A DNA stretch of 59,018 nt from Bacteriovoracaceae bacterium (GTDB lineage Bacteria > Bdellovibrionota > Bacteriovoracia > Bacteriovoracales > Bacteriovoracaceae), in assembly GCA_018649885.1 (NCBI GenBank), contig JABIHA010000063.1, forward strand, positions 1 to 59,018. Reading direction: 5' to 3'. Below, in pieces: positions 33,985 through 43,149 of this stretch; the first letter of the stretch is position 1, and each line of letters begins with the position of its first letter. The position numbers and the translations under genes were made by a program. The notes below the pieces were generated by a model that did no database searches, was not told the DNA's origin, and worked only from the letters and a program-made list of their open reading frames with translations.

Positions 33985-35847
33985 ATGAAAATGATACTGA
34001 TATTACTAACTTTAAGTGCAAACCTCTTTGCTGGCTCGGGTAATAGCTCCGGCGGTGGCGATGCCTATGCGTGCTACGAAGACATCATTTGTATTAAAAA
34101 TGAGTATGAATGGTATTGGGAAGGCATCCGTAGAACTTTAATAGATTCCACAGTCGTTGCAGATGAAAATTGCACATCGAGACATCTTGAGACTAGATCT
34201 AGCCTAGTGTCATTTGAAGTTCATCCAAAAGGCGAGGTGAGTAAGGCCACTCTAAAAGACTTGCTTGAATGGAATGAGCTTAGTGGTAAAAAGATCGGCC
34301 AAATTAAAGTGACAACACTTGATGAGGCAATCACTAAAACATTTGAAATAATTAAGCCATTTAAAAATCTTAGCCAAAAACTTTATGATGTAATGGAGAG
34401 CAGGCTCAAGGAGTTTCAAAATGGTGGAATTGTTTTTTCTGAGCGTTCAGTGATAGATGAGATTAACGATTCTTCGAGCATTATTAATCTTAAAGTCTTG
34501 GATGGCCTAACATGTTTTGAAAGGCAGCTTGCTACCCAGGACTTTGATGACAATCCTTCTTGGGCCCCACTAAGAGTGGATGAACAGCTTTTCAATAAAC
34601 TAGATGGAGTAAACAAGGTGGGGCTACTACTCCATGAAATCATTTATTTTGCTTATTCTAATTATTATAGTCACTCTGATATGATTAGACCTTTTGTGGG
34701 AATGGTTTTGAGTGGAAAGTTATTTTCCATGAATAGAGTAGAACAGTTAAAGTATTTTGTGGATAATGGGCTTTTTTACGGAGCAAATAAAGATGAAGTA
34801 GTAAGCTTAGTCTACCTCGGGCATGGCGATAACCATAGAATTGCCTCTCTAAGTGCAGGGAAGCCGCCTTTTGCTCCAGTCATTAATATGAGTAATGAAA
34901 TTGCGGTGAAGCTAGAACTTGAAGAAGGAGATCTTCTGCATTTTAATGAAAATCAATGCGAAATCCTCAATTCATTTGGCCATGATATCGTAGAAGAGAA
35001 TTGCACAGTTGTAGATCGTGGAGCTATCTTAAAAGAGAAAAGTGTAAGACATCGTTTTCGAATTGATTTCGATATAAGATTTGAAAGAAGTTTTGCAAAT
35101 AATGTGAAGGCAAACTACAAGTACAATGGTAGTTCGACAGAGGTATCCATATTTTATAAGCACTTCGAAATTAATAGGTACGGTCTAGAAACTCCTGAAT
35201 TAGCAGATTTAAGAGCTGTGCTGGCGAGGGAGCTTGAGACTGAAAATGTTTCATCCTTTTCTAGTTTGCTTGGAAAAATCTATAAAAGTAGTAGCTTTCG
35301 GTCATTGCAAAAATCTTGCGGAGAATATGCTGAATTTAATGTTAATATGAAGGAGCTTATTGACTTTATAGAGGTTGGAACTTATCCAGATCTCTTCCTA
35401 GATAACTGTAAAGCAAGTTTTCAAAATGGCACACCTTATTTATTTGATGGTATTTATGATAATGAAACTATTGGCAACGCCACAAACCTTTTAGATGGTC
35501 AGGTATATCTCTATCTTTACGAATCAGCTAAATTTACTACCAGTGTTAACTCTAATAAAAATTTATTCGTGAAATTTAAACCAATTAATATAAAAGATGC
35601 CAAATACGCAATGTCCATTTACAACAAAAAGAATCATCTCATTGCATCTTTTGAGATTCAAGTGACAGATTATTCTGTAAGCTCTGGCTACCATGTGCGT
35701 TACACAATTTTATCTATTCTAAGTACGACAAAAGAATTCGAGAGAATTATTAAAAGTAAAAAAGTTAAAGCTAAATTTAGTCCAGGAAGCAAACAATATT
35801 TTAGCAACATGAACTGGGGCTTACACCTGAGTTACCTTTTTAATTGA
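33985..35847 (+). CDS. Large secreted protein next to the TIGR02147 regulator
   Basis: About 620 residues. The ATG at 33985 is chosen because AAAAGGA lies six bases upstream and the protein then starts with a signal peptide (MKMILILLTLSANLFAG). The mature N-terminus is SGNSSGGGDAYACYED. Around residue ~215 is GLLLHEIIYFAYSNYYSHSD, a His-Glu pair without the full HExxH zinc motif, which resembles a segment shared by secreted proteins of Bdellovibrio relatives. No enzymatic family can be assigned. The rest is mixed alpha/beta with scattered Cys. It is divergent from the regulator gene, which probably controls it. A 9-bp hairpin follows the stop. Confidence 0.6.
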   Translation: MKMILILLTLSANLFAGSGNSSGGGDAYACYEDIICIKNEYEWYWEGIRRTLIDSTVVADENCTSRHLETRSSLVSFEVHPKGEVSKATLKDLLEWNELSGKKIGQIKVTTLDEAITKTFEIIKPFKNLSQKLYDVMESRLKEFQNGGIVFSERSVIDEINDSSSIINLKVLDGLTCFERQLATQDFDDNPSWAPLRVDEQLFNKLDGVNKVGLLLHEIIYFAYSNYYSHSDMIRPFVGMVLSGKLFSMNRVEQLKYFVDNGLFYGANKDEVVSLVYLGHGDNHRIASLSAGKPPFAPVINMSNEIAVKLELEEGDLLHFNENQCEILNSFGHDIVEENCTVVDRGAILKEKSVRHRFRIDFDIRFERSFANNVKANYKYNGSSTEVSIFYKHFEINRYGLETPELADLRAVLARELETENVSSFSSLLGKIYKSSSFRSLQKSCGEYAEFNVNMKELIDFIEVGTYPDLFLDNCKASFQNGTPYLFDGIYDNETIGNATNLLDGQVYLYLYESAKFTTSVNSNKNLFVKFKPINIKDAKYAMSIYNKKNHLIASFEIQVTDYSVSSGYHVRYTILSILSTTKEFERIIKSKKVKAKFSPGSKQYFSNMNWGLHLSYLFN

Positions 35848-35865
35848 GATTTCTTTATATAATTC

Positions 35866-35896
35866 TAAGTGCCAGCGAAAGACGTGTTGGCACTTA
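35866..35896 (+). terminator. Hairpin after the secreted-protein gene
   Basis: TAAGTGCCA (35866-35874) pairs perfectly with TGGCACTTA (35888-35896) around a 13-base loop, 18 bases after the stop. The following bases are TACTTCCT, so the T-run is weak; it is terminator-like but could act by structure only. Confidence 0.5.
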
Positions 35897-35920
35897 TACT
35901 TCCTATAGGAATTGTAGGCC

Positions 35921-35963
35921 GTCTGCCGGCTCCGGCAATCGGCTCCGGCAGACGGCTCCGGTC
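35921..35963 (-). repeat. GC-rich 13-bp-period minisatellite, right copy
   Basis: Three 13-base units read as GCCGGCTCCGGCA, ATCGGCTCCGGCA and GACGGCTCCGGTC (35925-35963), the inverse of the left copy. In addition GTCTGCCGG (35921-35929) pairs with CCGGCAGAC (35945-35953), so this copy can form its own hairpin. Directly beyond it lies a fragment of a hydrolase gene. Confidence 0.85.
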
Positions 35964-35972
35964 TTTTTGAGA

Positions 35973-36110
35973 TTATGAATCGAAGTCGATAATTTCCTGG
36001 GTAGTTCGTTCAGGGGCGTCTACTTGGAGAAAGTGGGACGAGTCTTCGACCCACTTTAGTTTGGCGCCTGGGAAGAGTTTTTGGTATTTGGGGCCTGAGG
36101 CGGGGTCGAC
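35973..36110 (-). pseudogene. Duplicated C-terminal fragment of an alpha/beta hydrolase
   Basis: The minus strand encodes VDPASGPKYQKLFPGAKLKW and then VEDSSHFLQVDAP to the stop at 35973. About 39 of 45 residues match the C-terminus of the intact hydrolase at 39317-40234, including its catalytic His. Homology begins abruptly at about 36110; upstream the frame is unrelated and runs antisense to the next gene. It is a truncated copy, not a gene of its own. Confidence 0.85.
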
Positions 36111-36220
36111 CGCTTGAGGTATTCGTACATCGTACCTACCTCCACCTACCTCCAATTGAATCTGCTGAAGAATAGAGCTATCATGGTCTTTGAGCGATGG
36201 GTTTTTCCATGGATGAGAAA

Positions 36221-37195
36221 ATGAGCACGAATTCTCGTAAATACCTGAGCACAATGCTCCTGACATTATTTTTCTTCGCAATTTCTATCTATTCATATGC
36301 TGATAAGATCTATCAATGTCAACGCTACAAAACAAATCGCATTCTCAAGAACCCCACCGAGTTAAATCGCGCATTAAAGAAGTTTTTGATTGAAGACCAA
36401 GATGTTGAAACCTCTGAATCTTATGTTCGAAGTTTTTTATCAATGCAAGCGGGCTCGAGAAAACTCCATTTATGTGACCATGAAGTCAAAGAAAAATATG
36501 TCTCCAAAAAAAGTCATTACCTTTCACCACTTAAGATGAACTACGATCCAAGAGCTTCCCCACGAACTGTTAGGATAAAAGATAAGAAGACTGTTTCAAG
36601 GCACCAATATACCCTAAACTTTTCTGCAGGCAGAGTCATGGTAGAGCCTAAGAAGGAAGTCAATCAGGATCTATCTCTTCTTTTTGGGAAAGTTGGGCTT
36701 ACCTATTCTTTTCGTTTTGCTGAAGATATGAAATTTAGCATTGGACCCTCATTAGTCTACTTCTCAAATGTAAAATACAATTATAATTCAAGTATTAGAC
36801 AGGTTGATGGAGATTCAAATTCAATTTTCTACGAAGCAACAGTAGGACTTTCAAAGTTTATCAATCCATTTTCTTTTGGGATTCATTATGACAATCTCAA
36901 TTATTTTGTGATTGAAGGGAATCGATACTTAAAACCAAAACGGGCTGACCGCTTAGCAGTTTCAGGTTCAGTGATTCTCGCAGAACATTTAGTTGCTTTT
37001 GCAAAGCTTGGTAAGTTCGTTGAATTATTTGGCGAGATCGATGGACTAGACTATAGCCTTGGCGCAGGAATTCCCTTTAGTGGAGGGGTTCTCAAATACA
37101 TGCTTTCATTTTACTACTACTATGGCGGCATCAAAACTCAGTTAAGTGAAGATGACTCCGTTTCAGTTGGCTCAGGTCTTAGTATTTCCTTCTAA
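36221..37195 (+). CDS. Secreted or outer-membrane protein of unknown function
   Basis: About 324 residues. ATG codons at 36197, 36209 and 36221 are all in frame; the last gives a clean signal peptide (LSTMLLTLFFFAISIYSYA) and is used here. After a basic N-terminal part with two Cys, residues ~130-324 alternate aromatic, Gly and polar residues (YSFRFAEDMKFSIGPSLVYF) and end GSGLSISF with terminal Phe, as expected for a beta-barrel inserted in the outer membrane. Its 5' end overlaps, in antisense, spurious sequence next to the hydrolase fragment. No family recognised. Confidence 0.6.
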   Translation: MSTNSRKYLSTMLLTLFFFAISIYSYADKIYQCQRYKTNRILKNPTELNRALKKFLIEDQDVETSESYVRSFLSMQAGSRKLHLCDHEVKEKYVSKKSHYLSPLKMNYDPRASPRTVRIKDKKTVSRHQYTLNFSAGRVMVEPKKEVNQDLSLLFGKVGLTYSFRFAEDMKFSIGPSLVYFSNVKYNYNSSIRQVDGDSNSIFYEATVGLSKFINPFSFGIHYDNLNYFVIEGNRYLKPKRADRLAVSGSVILAEHLVAFAKLGKFVELFGEIDGLDYSLGAGIPFSGGVLKYMLSFYYYYGGIKTQLSEDDSVSVGSGLSISF

Positions 37196-37259
37196 CTTCC
37201 TTTGTAGTTTTTTCTCTGTGCTACTGGATATGATTCAGCTTTGAGTTCAAAGGGATTTA

Positions 37260-39131
37260 TTATTGGTGACTTGGATAAGTTGTTCCATCAGTTACATTTT
37301 GCCAAACGGCCCCAAAATCAAAGCCGACATAGCTTGCTTGAAGTTTCATATTTGAGTCTGAATACCCTATCGCCCCATTTTGAGGACAGCCTACAGGAGG
37401 GGCCACCGCACAACCTGATTGATAGACATAATTATCAGTGCTGACTGGAGCACCTGATGCTGCAAAGTAATCAGTATTAGTATTTCCTGTCACAGTTCCC
37501 AAGGAATAACTTGTCGTAATAGTATCACCTCCGACAGAGCCAATAAATCCGCCAACAATATCATCGCCATTGACACCTCCACTGGCATAGCAGTCAATAA
37601 AAGTAGCTCCGCCTCCTGTTCCTACGAAACCACCAATGATATCATCTCCATAAACATTACCAGTGGCGTAAGAGCGATTTGTTGTTCCCCCATTATTCCA
37701 ACCATAAAATCCACCTATAAATCCAGCAAGAGAAGAGACGTGCCCAGTAGTATAAGAATCACTGACTGTTCCTCCTGTTTTTGTATGTGCAAACCCTCCA
37801 GAAAATCCTGTTGAGCTATAAACATTTCCCCTTGATACGATATTTGAAATTGTTGGGCCGCCTGCAATGCTGCCCAAAATTCCACCAACATTGCTACCTG
37901 TTCCACTCAAGTCAATCATACCAAATAAGTTTGAGACATTGCTAGCGTTTGCAACTGAATAAATGGCACCAGCATGATTGTTACTAGTGAAATCAATTTG
38001 TCCTGTAATAAAAGCCCCGTTAACTACAGTTCCATCAACTTGGGTTATAAATAAAGCATGATCACTTCTTGCCGAGGCATCCCCAATAAAGGACTCAAGC
38101 AAACGTATATTGCTGACGCTACCTGATTCCATATACCCTAAAAGAGATTGCCCGTTTGAGATAGGGTTCTCAATGGTCATACGTTTAATAAAAAAACCAT
38201 CTCCATCTAAATTGCCATCAAAAGAAGTTGCACCAATGGCAGTTCCAATAGGGGCCCAAGCCAAACAACTTAGATCAATGTCTGCAGTTAATTGATAATA
38301 CTCATTCACATTTTGATTCATATCTGCCAATTGGACGGCGGTGCTAATAAGGAAAGGAGCACCAATTAATCCGGTACCTCCATCAAACCCTCCACTGGCG
38401 CCAATTGCGTTCAGGACCGCACATTCTTCCATCTCTATGGTTGAGTTTGAAGTACCACTGCTAGTACCACTATCTGCCGAAACAACAATTGTATAAGTGC
38501 CTACACCTGGTGAAGCTGGGGTGATTGACCAATTTCCATTGCTACAGTCGCTATCTGCCATGGCCTGTGGAGCTCCATTTAAGGTAGCTGCTACATTGAT
38601 TGCATTGGTTGAGCATGTTCCTCTTAGGGTTGGCAATCCAGAGGTTTCTGCAAAACCTATTCCTGCAATAAGAACATCTGCGGTATTAAATGTTGTGCTT
38701 TGATCGGAAGCCTCAAACGGATCTGCTCCCATTGTTAAAATATTAGTGGATAAGTTCAAAGTGTAGCTTTTTGATGCTTCAAGGGCAAAAACTGGCTGGA
38801 AGCTAAGAGTCTGAGAGCTGTAGCTAATAAATCCAGGTATAGTAAAAGAGTTTGAATTATCTGTGAGAGTAATAGTGGTATTAGTTAAGGTGGTGTCATC
38901 AATATCCACTCCGAATGCATAGGTGATCCTAATGTTGGGATCAACACCTGTCGAACCGCTAGAGGGGGCAAACGGGTCTGAACTAGTTGCTCCTCCTGTT
39001 GTTTCTCCAGTTGTTGTGGAGGACCCACCCAAATTATCGCTAAGTGGTCCTAAGTCGATGGCTGCAGGATTACAGCCAATAAGTGCGATCAGCATAGTTG
39101 TGGTCAAGAAAATATGAATTATTGTATTCAT
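37260..39131 (-). CDS. GLUG-repeat surface lipoprotein with Ig-like domains
   Basis: A 623-residue lipoprotein (signal IFLTTTMLIALIGC, lipobox LIGC). After a Ser/Thr/Gly-rich linker, residues ~65-150 look like a bacterial Ig-like domain (DPNIRITYAFGVDIDDTT) and residues ~160-230 like a second, Big-type domain (GSGTCSTN-like Cys pair). From ~245 on it has an entry segment (YYQLTADIDLSCLAWAPIG) followed by GLUG-type repeats (GGFAHTKT, IGGFYGWN, IGGFVGTG, VGGFIGSV). The plan is the same as that of the 2346-5504 protein. Probable role: adhesion or surface structure. Convergent with the 36221 gene. Confidence 0.8.
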   Translation of the reverse strand: MNTIIHIFLTTTMLIALIGCNPAAIDLGPLSDNLGGSSTTTGETTGGATSSDPFAPSSGSTGVDPNIRITYAFGVDIDDTTLTNTTITLTDNSNSFTIPGFISYSSQTLSFQPVFALEASKSYTLNLSTNILTMGADPFEASDQSTTFNTADVLIAGIGFAETSGLPTLRGTCSTNAINVAATLNGAPQAMADSDCSNGNWSITPASPGVGTYTIVVSADSGTSSGTSNSTIEMEECAVLNAIGASGGFDGGTGLIGAPFLISTAVQLADMNQNVNEYYQLTADIDLSCLAWAPIGTAIGATSFDGNLDGDGFFIKRMTIENPISNGQSLLGYMESGSVSNIRLLESFIGDASARSDHALFITQVDGTVVNGAFITGQIDFTSNNHAGAIYSVANASNVSNLFGMIDLSGTGSNVGGILGSIAGGPTISNIVSRGNVYSSTGFSGGFAHTKTGGTVSDSYTTGHVSSLAGFIGGFYGWNNGGTTNRSYATGNVYGDDIIGGFVGTGGGATFIDCYASGGVNGDDIVGGFIGSVGGDTITTSYSLGTVTGNTNTDYFAASGAPVSTDNYVYQSGCAVAPPVGCPQNGAIGYSDSNMKLQASYVGFDFGAVWQNVTDGTTYPSHQ

Positions 39132-39316
39132 GATTTCATTATATTCAACGACTTGAAATAAAAATGCGAAATATTATGGAAGTTTATTATTTTCATAAAA
39201 TTAGTAGCTTATAGAAATCAATTAGGTTTGTTTGGCCCTAGGAGCAATCTATGTTTTAACTTTTCTGCCAACTATTGTTTGGAATTGTCTTTTACGAAGA
39301 AAATCATTGGGTAGAG

Positions 39317-40234
39317 TTAACTTGATTCTGTGTCGAAACTTATGATTTCCCTGATGGTCCGGTTTGGAGCATCTACTTGGAGAAAATGGGAGGAGTCTTC
39401 GACCCAGTTTAGTTTAGCACCTGGAAAAAGTTTTTGGTATTTTGGCCCCGAGGCGGGATCTACCATAACATCTTTGGTGGCCCAAAGCAGGTGGACTGGG
39501 ACTTTCCAGCTGCCGGCCTTGAACATTTCAGCAAGTCTTTCTTGATAGGTTTTCATTTTAGTAGGACTCATTGAATATTTTAGAAGTTTATAGAATAGGT
39601 GAGTGCGGTCGCGGTCATGGAAAATAGAGCCGTATTCTCTGGCCTCTTCTTTACTCATGGTGAGGTCGTCTTTGTAGTGTTGGGCGTTGACCACAAAAAA
39701 TTCGGGTTTTTTTACCAGCAGTCTGAAGATAGATTCAGTGCCAGGAATTTTCAGGGCATTTTCTAGAAGATAGAGTTTGGGTTCGGGGATTCCTGGAGAG
39801 TGGAGGATCATCAATTTTCCCAGAGACTCAGGGTGATTGATGGCGAACCAGGCGGCTTGGTATCCTCCCAAACTATTACCTACGATATAAGGTTTTTCTA
39901 GTTTGAGTGCTTGGATGATTCCTAGGATCGCCTCGCCCATGGATTCGGCTGACATAGATAGTTGCCTGGGGGCCGCACTTCTACCTGCTCCTGGTAGATC
40001 TGGAACGATCACTCTATAGGTTTTAGATAGCTCATCGATAATGTAGCGAAATGAATAACTACTGGTCATCAGACCGTGAATTAAAACGAGGGGGCTACCT
40101 TCGCCCTTTTCGACGTAATGGATATCGATTCCACTGCTTACTTCGGGGTGGGAGATATGTATTTTTTTACCCTCAAGCTTGAAGTAGTTGTGTGGTCTTG
40201 TTGGTGTGTCTGGATAGTTTTGATACCTGTTCAT
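39317..40234 (-). CDS. Alpha/beta hydrolase
   Basis: A 305-residue cytosolic hydrolase. The oxyanion motif is IHGLMTSS (HG at residues 53-54), the nucleophile elbow is GNSLGG with Ser121, an acid is in ATKDVMVDPASG near 252, and the catalytic His is His283 in DSSHFLQ. All triad residues are present, so it should be active on an ester, amide or similar bond; the substrate cannot be predicted. There is no signal peptide. A truncated copy of its last ~45 residues lies 3.2 kb away at 35973-36110 in the same orientation, showing local duplication. It is 185 bases from the GLUG lipoprotein gene. Confidence 0.85.
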   Translation of the reverse strand: MNRYQNYPDTPTRPHNYFKLEGKKIHISHPEVSSGIDIHYVEKGEGSPLVLIHGLMTSSYSFRYIIDELSKTYRVIVPDLPGAGRSAAPRQLSMSAESMGEAILGIIQALKLEKPYIVGNSLGGYQAAWFAINHPESLGKLMILHSPGIPEPKLYLLENALKIPGTESIFRLLVKKPEFFVVNAQHYKDDLTMSKEEAREYGSIFHDRDRTHLFYKLLKYSMSPTKMKTYQERLAEMFKAGSWKVPVHLLWATKDVMVDPASGPKYQKLFPGAKLNWVEDSSHFLQVDAPNRTIREIISFDTESS

Positions 40235-40350
40235 TTACTGATGGTATTTCAAATGGCCAAAAAAAAATAGGAGAAAGCTGATATAAGAAACCTTTGGATA
40301 CGGTCTCACTAGAGAACGTACCAAGGTTATATACGATTGAAGTTAATTTC

Positions 40351-40686
40351 TTATATTTTTAATTTTTCTAGAACTTCATCACGAAGTTTTCTGACAGCTT
40401 TACTGAGGAGGCTTGAGTCGTTTTCAAGTCTATTGGAAATCTCTAAAAGTAGAGCATCGCCTTTGGTTATTAGAGAGTTGTCGACAGGACTGCTTTTTAT
40501 ATCAGTAATAATGCCCTTTGCTTCTGATAGAAGTTGAGATGCGCTTAGCATTTCAAGATATGTAAGATAACTGCTTCCTACATTTCTCATCTCTTTGTTT
40601 AATCTCCAATCAAAAATCGAAAGAACTTTTTTGTCTTCAACTTGGTCTTCCACATTCACTTTCATTTCTACGTTCGCTTTAGTCAT
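40351..40686 (-). CDS. Small cytosolic protein of unknown function
   Basis: About 111 residues, mostly helical and charged, beginning MTKANVEMKVNVEDQ. The frame stays open 22 codons further upstream (to 40752), but that part is compositionally unlike protein. The ATG at 40686 is only directly preceded by AAAGAG, so the start is not certain. It may be coiled (LLLEISNRLENDSSLLSKAV). No family recognised. The 200 bases between it and the DedA gene hold nothing I can name. Confidence 0.5.
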   Translation of the reverse strand: MTKANVEMKVNVEDQVEDKKVLSIFDWRLNKEMRNVGSSYLTYLEMLSASQLLSEAKGIITDIKSSPVDNSLITKGDALLLEISNRLENDSSLLSKAVRKLRDEVLEKLKI

Positions 40687-40887
40687 CTCTTTTTGTTTCC
40701 CTTTTTTTGGACAATCCGTTTTGTCCTGCCCGCTTACCCTATATTGGAGCAAGGAGCGTGCCAGCGTTCAGGCTGTTCCAACTTTTCGAGTTATAGGAAG
40801 TATTAGCCAACCCAATTCTTACTGCCAAGCCTAAAAGGCTGACTTCACGTGTTAAATTGTAAAGATTACTGGAAGCACTTAATAATG

Positions 40888-41481
40888 TCAGAGTTTGTTG
40901 GTTTGGTGCTTTTTGATCATGATAAGGGCCACTGTGACTATGGCAATTGAAAAAATGGCTATATTCCATTTCTTAATATACTCGATCACAATCTCACCGA
41001 AGTAGAATACACAGGAATACATGACTGAAACGCTTATAGTACAGGATATGAAGTCAGTAAGCGCGAATCTGGTGAAATTCATCTTCCCGATTCCGGCGGT
41101 CACAAAGAGCATATTTCGAACTCCAAAGGGGATGAATCGGCCGAGAAGTAGGGTGGCAACCCCATATTTTTCGTAATAATGGCCGACCTTTATAAATTTT
41201 TCATGGGGGATCATTTTAGCGAAAAATTTAATATCCCAAAGCCTTGGGCCCAGCATTCTGCCCATCCAGTAGGCGATGAGGTCTGAGAAGTAGGCGCCCA
41301 GGTATAGGGCAAGGAAAAACTGCCAAAAATACTCAGGGTTTTTGGCGGCTAGAATCCCACAGGTAAATATCAAGATATCTTCAGAAACCGGTAATTGAAA
41401 GCCGGCTGAGGTTAATAGGAAAAAGACTATCCAGGGGGCCATGGCGATGTGGGATTGAATATATTGAAGAATATCTTCCAT
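40888..41481 (-). CDS. DedA-family membrane protein
   Basis: A 197-residue inner-membrane protein with four to five hydrophobic segments. The N-terminal TSAGFQLPVSEDILIFTCG matches the DedA/SNARE-associated domain ('E/P-E-D-x-x-x' region). LGRFIPFGVRNMLFVTAGIG is the conserved 'GRFxPxxR' motif with the functional Arg, and YLGAYFSDLIAYWMGR is the 'G-x-x-x-G-D-x-x-x-Y-x-x-G-R' block. DedA proteins flip undecaprenyl phosphate or phospholipids and are needed for membrane homeostasis. Divergent from the transglycosylase gene at 41593 with 111 bases between, which fits a shared role in envelope maintenance. Confidence 0.88.
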   Translation of the reverse strand: MEDILQYIQSHIAMAPWIVFFLLTSAGFQLPVSEDILIFTCGILAAKNPEYFWQFFLALYLGAYFSDLIAYWMGRMLGPRLWDIKFFAKMIPHEKFIKVGHYYEKYGVATLLLGRFIPFGVRNMLFVTAGIGKMNFTRFALTDFISCTISVSVMYSCVFYFGEIVIEYIKKWNIAIFSIAIVTVALIMIKKHQTNKL

Positions 41482-41592
41482 TATAAAAACTCATTTATTT
41501 AGTGAAGCTCAATAATTAAATTTTAGGAATATTATTCCCAAAAGTCTCGGACCAAGTTCCGCTTTATAATGAAATATATTAAAGGAATGTCC

Positions 41593-43080
41593 ATGACTCA
41601 GTGTTTCAGATTAGTTTTTTTGAGTTTTTTTCTGATTTCTTGCTCCTCTATTCGTACGGTGAGTGAACCTCGTACTGAGCTGAGTTGGTGGGAGTATCAC
41701 CTAAACTCTCTTGATTCCTTTTTCCTTTATTTAACTGAAGGAGAAAAAGAAGAGCTTTCAGTAAAACTCAAACCGGGTGAGCTTCAAAATCAAAATCAAA
41801 AGGCCAATGGCCATGTTCGGCGTTGGATTAAATATTTTACGAAAGATAACCCAGAGCGTTTTCAAAGATTTTTGAATAGAGGCCAGCAGTATAAAGAACT
41901 GGTCCAAACAATGCTTGAAACTCATGGCATTCCCTCACAATTATATTACTTGGCCATGATTGAAAGTGGCTATGTGACCCATGCAAGATCACGCGCAAAA
42001 GCGGTCGGAGTATGGCAATTTATGAGGGGAACCGGAGAGCAGTATGGTCTTGAGGTTAATAAATATATTGACCAAAGAAGAGATCCTATTAGAGCGACTG
42101 AATCGGCTGCTAAATATCTTCGCGCACTTTACCACGGTCTGGGATCTTGGGAGTTAGCACTTGCTGCTTACAATTGTGGTCAAAATAGAGTTTTACGGGC
42201 CATGATGGAGGGAAAGACCAGAGATTTTTGGGAGCTATCCAGAAAAAATCTACTGCCAAAGGAAACCCTTAATTACGTACCCAAATTTATTGCGGCAGCC
42301 ATTATAGGTGCAAGCCCTGAGTCTTATGGACTGAAAGATCCCACTGGCTCTATTGAATCATTTCCAGACTTAGTTAGTGTAGAGGTACCCTCTCCAGTTA
42401 AACTAACAGATTTGGCAAGAGTACTAAATATTGAAAAAAAAGATCTGCTCAAAATAAACCCCTCACTACTAAAAACGATCACGCCTCCTGGCGAGGGGAC
42501 ATTTGAGCTATGGGTTCCAGAAGTATTTGTGGAAAGAATCTATGCAAAAATGGATTTTCTGAAAGGTAAAAAAGTCGTATTGAATAAAAGACTTAACGCT
42601 AGACGACCTCATAAGAGTAAAAGTTATTACAATGTAGTCGCCGGGGATAGTTTGTCAAAACTAGCGAGGAAGTTTGGACTAAGTATTAACTCTTTAAAAT
42701 CAATTAATCGTCTTAGAAACTCTCATCTAAAGATTGGCCAAGTTTTGAGAGTCAATAACCGCAAATACAAAAGTTCGGGAAATCACAAATACCATTTTGT
42801 TAAAAGAGGCGAGAGTTTATCGATTATTGCAAAGAAAAATGGGCTGTCGACAAATCGCTTGAAAAAACTAAATCGCCTTACTTCAAATAAAATTTTCCCA
42901 GGTCAAAAACTTATGACTAAGGATAAATTGGTTGCGCGCTTTGTTTATAAAGTTAAGGCAGGTGATAACCTTGCCAAAATTGGGACTAATTTTGGAATTT
43001 CTATTAGGGAAATTAAAAAGCAAAATGGTCTCAAAAGCTCTAAAATTCTTGTAGGCCAGAAACTGATAATCGTAAACTAG
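41593..43080 (+). CDS. mltD: MltD-like lytic transglycosylase with three LysM domains
   Basis: About 495 residues. The ATG at 41593 is chosen because AAAGGA lies six bases before it; the protein then starts with a lipoprotein signal (VFLSFFLISC). Residues ~105-220 are the SLT domain: LAMIESGYV contains the catalytic Glu, and AVGVWQFMRGTGEQYGL plus LAAYNCGQNRV are its conserved blocks. Three LysM peptidoglycan-binding repeats fill the C-terminus (YNVVAGDSLSKLARKFGLS, YHFVKRGESLSIIAKKNGLS, YKVKAGDNLAKIGTNFGIS). It cleaves glycan strands in the periplasm as an outer-membrane lipoprotein. It is convergent with the peroxiredoxin gene. Confidence 0.92.
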   Translation: MTQCFRLVFLSFFLISCSSIRTVSEPRTELSWWEYHLNSLDSFFLYLTEGEKEELSVKLKPGELQNQNQKANGHVRRWIKYFTKDNPERFQRFLNRGQQYKELVQTMLETHGIPSQLYYLAMIESGYVTHARSRAKAVGVWQFMRGTGEQYGLEVNKYIDQRRDPIRATESAAKYLRALYHGLGSWELALAAYNCGQNRVLRAMMEGKTRDFWELSRKNLLPKETLNYVPKFIAAAIIGASPESYGLKDPTGSIESFPDLVSVEVPSPVKLTDLARVLNIEKKDLLKINPSLLKTITPPGEGTFELWVPEVFVERIYAKMDFLKGKKVVLNKRLNARRPHKSKSYYNVVAGDSLSKLARKFGLSINSLKSINRLRNSHLKIGQVLRVNNRKYKSSGNHKYHFVKRGESLSIIAKKNGLSTNRLKKLNRLTSNKIFPGQKLMTKDKLVARFVYKVKAGDNLAKIGTNFGISIREIKKQNGLKSSKILVGQKLIIVN

Positions 43081-43093
43081 GGGCAATAGGCCC

Positions 43094-43124
43094 AAAAAAA
43101 AGGCCTAGATTTTCATCCAGACCT
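43094..43124 (-). terminator. Terminator of the peroxiredoxin gene
   Basis: On the minus strand AGGTCTGG and CTAGGCCT form an 8-bp stem (with two G-U pairs) around an eight-base loop, followed directly by eight T. It begins 26 bases after the peroxiredoxin stop. A shorter TAGGCC/GGCCTA hairpin overlaps it and may serve the convergent mltD gene. Confidence 0.75.
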
Positions 43125-43149
43125 CTTCTTTATAATCTAAATCATTTTC

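Noticed and set aside
35973..36281. Full 102-codon minus-strand frame
   Set aside because: Only the last 46 codons are homologous to the hydrolase; the first part is antisense to the 36221 gene and unrelated, so only the fragment is annotated.
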